Positions 41,954 to 46,752 of a DNA stretch of 46,752 nucleotides are shown here, one piece after another. Position numbers and translations under genes: made by a program. Origin of the DNA: JAICJR01 sp036494715 (GTDB taxonomy: Bacteria > Actinomycetota > Thermoleophilia > Solirubrobacterales > Thermoleophilaceae); assembly GCA_036494715.1 (NCBI GenBank), contig DASXNY010000108.1, positions 1 through 46,752 of the forward strand. Reading direction: 5' to 3'. How positions within the stretch are numbered: the stretch's first letter is position 1; every line of letters starts with the position of its first letter. The notes beneath the pieces were generated by a model. The model saw nothing but the letters and a program-made list of their open reading frames with translations, had not been told where the DNA came from and ran no database searches.

Positions 41954-43683
41954 TGAGCACGTCCGAGCAGCCCCAGGCGGCGCCCACCGCCGCAGAGCAG
42001 GCGCAGGCCCGGCAATGGTTCGAGGCCGAACCGCTGTGGTTCAAGACCGCACTGTTCTACGAGATTCACATCCGCGGCTTCTTCGACGCGAATGGCGACG
42101 GCTCGGGCGACTTCCGCGGTCTGACGGAGAAGCTCGACTACCTGCAGTGGCTCGGCGTGGACTGCATCTGGCTGCTCCCGTACTACAGGTCGCCGCTGCG
42201 CGACGGCGGCTACGACATCGCCGACTTCACGAAGGTGCACGCCGACTACGGCAATGTCGACGACATCCACGACTTCATCGACGCTGCGCACGCCCGGCGC
42301 ATCCGCGTGATCTCCGATCTCGTGATGAACCACACCTCGTCCGACCACGACTGGTTCCAGGAGTCGCGCTCGAGCCCCGATTCGCCCAAGCGCGACTGGT
42401 ACGTGTGGTCGGACACGGACGAGCGCTACCCGGACGCGCGGATCATCTTCACCGACACCGAGACCTCGAACTGGACCTGGGATCCGGTGGCCGGCGCCTA
42501 CTACTGGCACCGCTTTTTCTCCCACCAGCCGGACCTCAACTACGACAATCCCGAGGTGCGGGACGCGATGCTCGGCGTGCTGCGTTTCTGGCTCGACCTC
42601 GGTCTCGACGGGTTCCGTCTCGACGCGGTGCCGTACCTTTACGAGCGCGAGGGAACGAACTGCGAGAACCTGCCAGAGACCCACGCCTACCTGAAGCGAG
42701 TCAGGCGCGAGGTCGACGAGGCCTATCCCGACCGAGTGCTGCTGGCCGAGGCGAACCAGTGGCCCGCCGACGTGGTCGAGTACTTCGGCGACGGCGACGA
42801 GTGCCATATGGCCTTCCACTTCCCGGTGATGCCGCGCATGTTCATGTCGGTGCGGCGCGAGGAGGCGGCGCCGATCTACGAGATCCTCGCCCAGACCCCC
42901 GAGATCCACGAGCACTGCCAGTGGGGCCTGTTCCTGCGCAACCACGACGAGCTGACGCTCGAGATGGTGACGGACGAGGAGCGGGACTACATGTACTCGG
43001 AGTACGCGAAGGACCCGCGCATGAAGATCAACGTGGGGATCCGCCGGCGGCTGGCGCCGCTGCTCGACAACGGCCGCGACGAGATCGAGCTCATGCACGC
43101 GATCATGTTCTCCCTGCCCGGCTCGCCGGTTCTCTACTACGGCGACGAGATCGCGATGGGGGACAACCTCTTCCTCGGCGACCGCGACGGAGTACGAACG
43201 CCGATGCAGTGGACGGGCGACCGCAACGGCGGCTTCTCGCGCGCCGACTTCGCCCAGCTCTACGCGCCCCCGCTGATGGACCCGGTCTACGGCTACCAGG
43301 CGGTGAACGTCGAGGCGCAGCTGCGCACCCCCACCTCGCTCCTGCGCTGGCTCAAGCGCTTCATCTCCCTGCGCAAGGAGCACCCGGTGTTCGGCTTCGG
43401 CACGTACGAGCCGCTCACGCCGTCGAACCCGCGCATCTTCGCCCACGTCCGCCGCTTCGAGGACGACGTGGTGCTGTGCGTGCACAACGTCGCGCGCTCG
43501 GCGCAGGCGGTGGAGCTCGACCTGTCGGGGTTCGAGGGGCGCTACCCGGTGGAGCTGTTCGGGCGCTCGCGCTTCCCGCGCATCGGCGAGCTGCCGTACC
43601 TGCTCACGCTCGCGCCGCGCGGCTTCTACTGGTTCGAGCTGAGCGAGGAGGAGTACGTCGAGGAGGCCGAGGCGGATGACTGA
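41953..43683 (+). CDS. treS: Trehalose synthase (trehalose/maltose isomerase)
   Basis: A 576-residue GH13_16 enzyme that interconverts trehalose and maltose. It has YEIHIRGFFDANGDGSGDF, SDLVMNHTSSDHDWF, nucleophile Asp224 (DGFRLDAVPYL), acid/base Glu266 (LLAEANQWP) and NHDELTLEM. The 42-residue spacing from nucleophile to acid/base is that of mycobacterial TreS. There is no maltokinase fusion; that enzyme is the next gene, overlapping by eight bases. The ATG at 41953 is in TGATG with the glgE stop. Confidence 0.96.
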
Positions 43684-45079
43684 CCCCGCCGAGAACATCT
43701 CCGCGGGCGACCTCTCGTTCCTCGACATGGAGGTGCTGCGCGCCTGGGTCGAGGAGCAGCGCTGGTACGCCTCCAAGTCGCGCCACGTGACCGGCATCGA
43801 GCTCGTGGAGACAGTCGTGCTGCGCGACGAGTCGCCGCTGCTCTTCCTCGTCCTGCTCCAGACGCGCTTCGCCACAGGGACGCACGAGCTGTATCAGCTC
43901 GCGCTCGGCGTCAGGCCCGCCGAGGAGGGCTGGTCGGAGCACGTGGTGGCCGAGACCCCGGAGTGGACCGTCTACGACGCGCTCGTCGACGAGGTGCACG
44001 GGCGCGAGCTGCTCGCCCGCATCGACCGCCAGCAGCCGATCGAGACCGTGGAAGGCCGCTTCGACTTCCAGCGCGCGAACGGGATGGCCGGGCTGCCCGG
44101 CGACGCCCCCGTGCGGCCCATGGGCGTCGAGCAGTCGAACTCGTCGCTCGTGTTCGCCGACGAGCTCGTGATGAAGGTGTTCCGCAAGCTCGAGCCGGGC
44201 ACGAACCCCGAGCTCGAGCTGCTCGCCTTCCTGACCGCGCACGAGTTCCCCAACATCGCGCCGCTCTACGGGGCCTACGACTACGAGGGCCGCTCGCTCA
44301 CCGCCACGCTCGGGATCGTGCAGCGCTTCTACCCGGACGGCGTCGGCGGCTGGGAGCTGGCGCTCGACGAGATGTGCGACTACCCGGAGGGCTTCCTCCG
44401 GCGCCTCGCCACGCTGGGCGAGGTAACCGCCCAGATGCACACCGTGCTCGCCTCCGACGCGAGCAATCCCGCCTTCGCGCCGGAGGAGCCGAGTGCCGAG
44501 GCGCTGTCGCTGCTCACGGCGACGGTTGACGAGGACATCGAGCGCGTCTTTGTTCGGCTCCCGGACGACGAGCGGGTGGCGCCGATCGCCGGGTCGGCAC
44601 AGGACGTGCGCGAGCGGCTCGGCGCGCTCGCCCAGCTCGGCGTCGGCGGCAAGGTGATCCGCATCCACGGCGACTACCACCTCGGCCAGACCCTGCACAC
44701 GCCGGGCGGCTGGGTGATCCTCGACTTCGAGGGCGAGCCCGCGCGGCCGCTGCCCGAGCGCCGCCAGAAGCGCTCGCCCCTGCGCGACGTGGCGGGCATG
44801 CTGCGCTCGTTCGCCTATGTCACGTCCGCCAGCGAGATCATGCGCGGCCGCGAGGCGCCGGACGACTTCGAGCAGCGAGCGCGCGAGATCTTCCTCGAGC
44901 GCTACCTCGCGACGATCGACCCGTCGCTGCTGCCCTCCGGCGAGGCCGCCCTGCGGCATCTCCTGTCCGTCTTCGAGCTGGAGAAGGCCGTCTACGAGCT
45001 GCGTTATGAGCTGGACAACCGCCCCGACTGGGTGCCGATTCCCGTGGCGGGGATCCTGCGCCTCCTGGAGGAGTCATGA
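43676..45079 (+). CDS. mak: Maltokinase
   Basis: A 467-residue kinase (Pep2 type) phosphorylating maltose at C1 to give maltose-1-phosphate for GlgE. The N-terminal cap has WVEEQRWYASKSRHV. The aminoglycoside-phosphotransferase-like core holds IRIHGDYHLGQ with catalytic Asp333, followed by VILDFEGEPARPLPERRQK with the metal-binding Asp. Length fits free-standing Mak. It overlaps treS upstream by eight bases and glgB downstream by four (ATGA). TreS and Mak form a complex in mycobacteria. Confidence 0.95.
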   Translation: MTDPAENISAGDLSFLDMEVLRAWVEEQRWYASKSRHVTGIELVETVVLRDESPLLFLVLLQTRFATGTHELYQLALGVRPAEEGWSEHVVAETPEWTVYDALVDEVHGRELLARIDRQQPIETVEGRFDFQRANGMAGLPGDAPVRPMGVEQSNSSLVFADELVMKVFRKLEPGTNPELELLAFLTAHEFPNIAPLYGAYDYEGRSLTATLGIVQRFYPDGVGGWELALDEMCDYPEGFLRRLATLGEVTAQMHTVLASDASNPAFAPEEPSAEALSLLTATVDEDIERVFVRLPDDERVAPIAGSAQDVRERLGALAQLGVGGKVIRIHGDYHLGQTLHTPGGWVILDFEGEPARPLPERRQKRSPLRDVAGMLRSFAYVTSASEIMRGREAPDDFEQRAREIFLERYLATIDPSLLPSGEAALRHLLSVFELEKAVYELRYELDNRPDWVPIPVAGILRLLEES

Positions 45080-46752
45080 AGGTCGCGAGCGCTGACCTCG
45101 AGGCGATCGTGCGCCGCGAGCATTCCAACCCGCACAGCGTGCTCGGCGCGCACCCGGACGACGGTGGCGTGGTGGTGCGCGCCTTCCGGCCGGCCGCGGC
45201 CGCGGTGACGGCGCTCGTGAACGGCGGCGCCGAGGTGGAGCTCAAGCAGATCCATCCCGGCGGCGTGTTCGAGGGCCTCGTGGAGGGCGCGGAGGTGCCG
45301 CTGCGGTACCGGCTCGCCGTCGACTACGGCGAGAGCGGCAGCTTCGTGATCGACGACCCGTACGCGTTCCCGCCGACGATCGGCGAGCTCGACCTGCACC
45401 TGCTGGGCGAGGGCCGCCACGAGGAGCTGTACGAGAAGCTCGGCGCGCACGTGCGCGAGCACGAGGGCGTGATCGGCACAGCGTTCGCGGTCTGGGCGCC
45501 GGCCGCGCGCGCGGTGAGCGTGGTGGGCGACTTCAACTCCTGGGACGGTCGCCTCGACGCCATGCGCTCGCTCGGGCCGGGCGGCGTCTGGGAGCTGTTC
45601 GTGCCGGGTGTCGGGTCGGGCGCGCGCTACAAGTACGAGCTCCTCACCGCCGACGGCGACCTGCGGCTCAAGGCCGACCCCTGCGCGCAGGAAGCCGAGC
45701 TCCCGCCGCAGACCGCGTCCGTCGTGACCGACCCCGAGCACGAGTGGCGCGACTCGGCGTGGATCGAGAACCGCGCCGCCGCGGTGCCGCTCGATGGCCC
45801 GATGTCGATCTACGAGGTGCACCTCGGCTCGTGGCGGCTCAACACCCAGGACGGCAACCGCTCGCTCACCTACCTCGAGCTGGCCGACGAGCTGGCCGCC
45901 TACGTGGTGGACATGGGCTTCACGCACATCGAGCTGCTGCCCGTGATGGCGCACCCGTTCAGCGGCTCCTGGGGCTACCAGGTGAGCGGCTACTTCGCGC
46001 CCGCACCCGCGTACGGCTCCCCCGATGACCTGCGCGAGTTCGTCGACCGCATGCACGCGCGCGGCATCGGAGTGATCCTCGACTGGGTGCCGGCGCACTT
46101 CCCGCGCGACGATTTCGCGCTCGCGCGCTTCGACGGCACCGCGCTCTACGAGCATGATGACCCGCGCCGCGGCGCGCACCCAGACTGGGGCACGCTCGTG
46201 TTCAACTACGGCCGTCACGAGGTGCGCAACTTCCTGATCGCGAACGCGGTCTTCTGGCTGCGCGAGTACCACGTCGACGGCATCCGCGTGGACGCCGTCG
46301 CCTCGATGCTCTACCTCGACTACTCGCGGGAGGCGGGCGAGTGGGTGCCGAACGAGTTCGGCGGCCGCGAGGACCTCGACGCCGTGGCCTTCCTCAAGCA
46401 GATGAACGAGGTCGTGCACGCGCGCGAGCCCGGGGTGATCTCGGCGGCGGAGGAGTCGACCGCCTGGCCCGGCGTCTCACGCCCGACCTACCTCGGCGGC
46501 CTCGGCTTCGGCTTCAAGTGGAACATGGGCTGGATGCACGACACGCTCGCCTACTTCCAGCAGGACCCGATCTACCGCCGCTACCACCACCACGAGCTCA
46601 CCTTCAGCCTGATGTACGCGTTCAGCGAGAACTTCATCCTGCCGCTGTCGCACGACGAGGTCGTGCACGGCAAGGGCTCGCTCTACGGGAAGATGGCCGG
46701 CGACCGCTGGCAGAAGCTCGCCAACCTGCGCGCGCTCTACGCGTACATGTGG
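45076..46752 (+). CDS. glgB: 1,4-alpha-glucan branching enzyme GlgB, partial (runs off right edge)
   Basis: The frame is open from ATG 45076 to the window end, 559 codons without a stop, against about 730 for the full enzyme. GlgB introduces alpha-1,6 branches into the glucan made by GlgE. The N-terminal N1 and CBM48 domains are present (NPHSVLGAHP; FAVWAPAARAVSVVGDFNSW). The catalytic residues are Asp406 (VDGIRVDAVASML), Glu459 (ISAAEEST) and Asp527 (LSHDEVVHGKGSL), one residue from E. coli numbering. The remaining part of the barrel and the C-terminal domain are outside the window. Confidence 0.95.
   Translation, partial: MKVASADLEAIVRREHSNPHSVLGAHPDDGGVVVRAFRPAAAAVTALVNGGAEVELKQIHPGGVFEGLVEGAEVPLRYRLAVDYGESGSFVIDDPYAFPPTIGELDLHLLGEGRHEELYEKLGAHVREHEGVIGTAFAVWAPAARAVSVVGDFNSWDGRLDAMRSLGPGGVWELFVPGVGSGARYKYELLTADGDLRLKADPCAQEAELPPQTASVVTDPEHEWRDSAWIENRAAAVPLDGPMSIYEVHLGSWRLNTQDGNRSLTYLELADELAAYVVDMGFTHIELLPVMAHPFSGSWGYQVSGYFAPAPAYGSPDDLREFVDRMHARGIGVILDWVPAHFPRDDFALARFDGTALYEHDDPRRGAHPDWGTLVFNYGRHEVRNFLIANAVFWLREYHVDGIRVDAVASMLYLDYSREAGEWVPNEFGGREDLDAVAFLKQMNEVVHAREPGVISAAEESTAWPGVSRPTYLGGLGFGFKWNMGWMHDTLAYFQQDPIYRRYHHHELTFSLMYAFSENFILPLSHDEVVHGKGSLYGKMAGDRWQKLANLRALYAYMW

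Overview
The window is GC-rich, almost wholly coding DNA from a bacterial chromosome. No gap between genes exceeds about 240 bases, and no rRNA, tRNA, CRISPR array, transposase or phage gene is visible. Gene content points to Actinomycetota, most likely class Thermoleophilia (Solirubrobacterales-like). The pointers are a fused PafB-PafC WYL regulator, an Lhr helicase next to a Nei2-type glycosylase, a GlgE/TreS/maltokinase/GlgB operon, many GTG starts, and several genes whose -10-like box sits directly before the start codon. The class-level assignment is inference.

Left part (1-6500). The window opens in groEL, preceded by groES with a CIRCE operator lying over a recognisable promoter. On the minus strand follow an ASCH-domain protein, a NUDIX hydrolase, protein-L-isoaspartate methyltransferase and a Crp/Fnr regulator. 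Divergent from these are ridA and ilvA, overlapping by 13 bases. An ECF sigma factor and a two-TM DUF4349 protein form the next minus-strand pair.

Middle part (6500-21200). An orphan secreted or lipoprotein gene is followed by a minus-strand repair block (lhr, nei2, a glycerophosphodiesterase). On the plus strand lie a single-domain receiver, a membrane histidine kinase and a NarL-type regulator with overlapping reading frames, then a MacB/LolD-like ATPase and an FtsX-like permease. A perfect 12-bp hairpin separates the permease from a convergent family-5 uracil-DNA glycosylase. Divergent from the glycosylase is a degenerate EAL-HDOD protein.

Rhamnose and accessory part (21100-31400). rfbD, rfbB and an ABC-2 exporter pair form a tight minus-strand operon. 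Upstream of it is a 135-bp intergenic element with perfect 18-bp terminal inverted repeats, then an XRE-type regulator whose 3' end overlaps an O-methyltransferase antisense for 165 bases. A second minus-strand run carries a penicillin-acylase-family hydrolase, a PPOX-fold flavin/F420 protein, long-form rmlA and that methyltransferase. rmuC and an isolated prepilin-like gene follow on the plus strand.

Right part (31400-46752). A TetR regulator, fused PafBC, a YhaM-like exoribonuclease and an SDR lead into storage-glucan metabolism. glgP and malQ (minus) flank an SGNH hydrolase (plus). Then comes the overlapping plus-strand operon glgE-treS-mak-glgB, with glgB cut by the window edge. Together these encode trehalose to maltose to maltose-1-phosphate to linear glucan to branched glucan, with phosphorylase and 4-alpha-glucanotransferase beside them for turnover.
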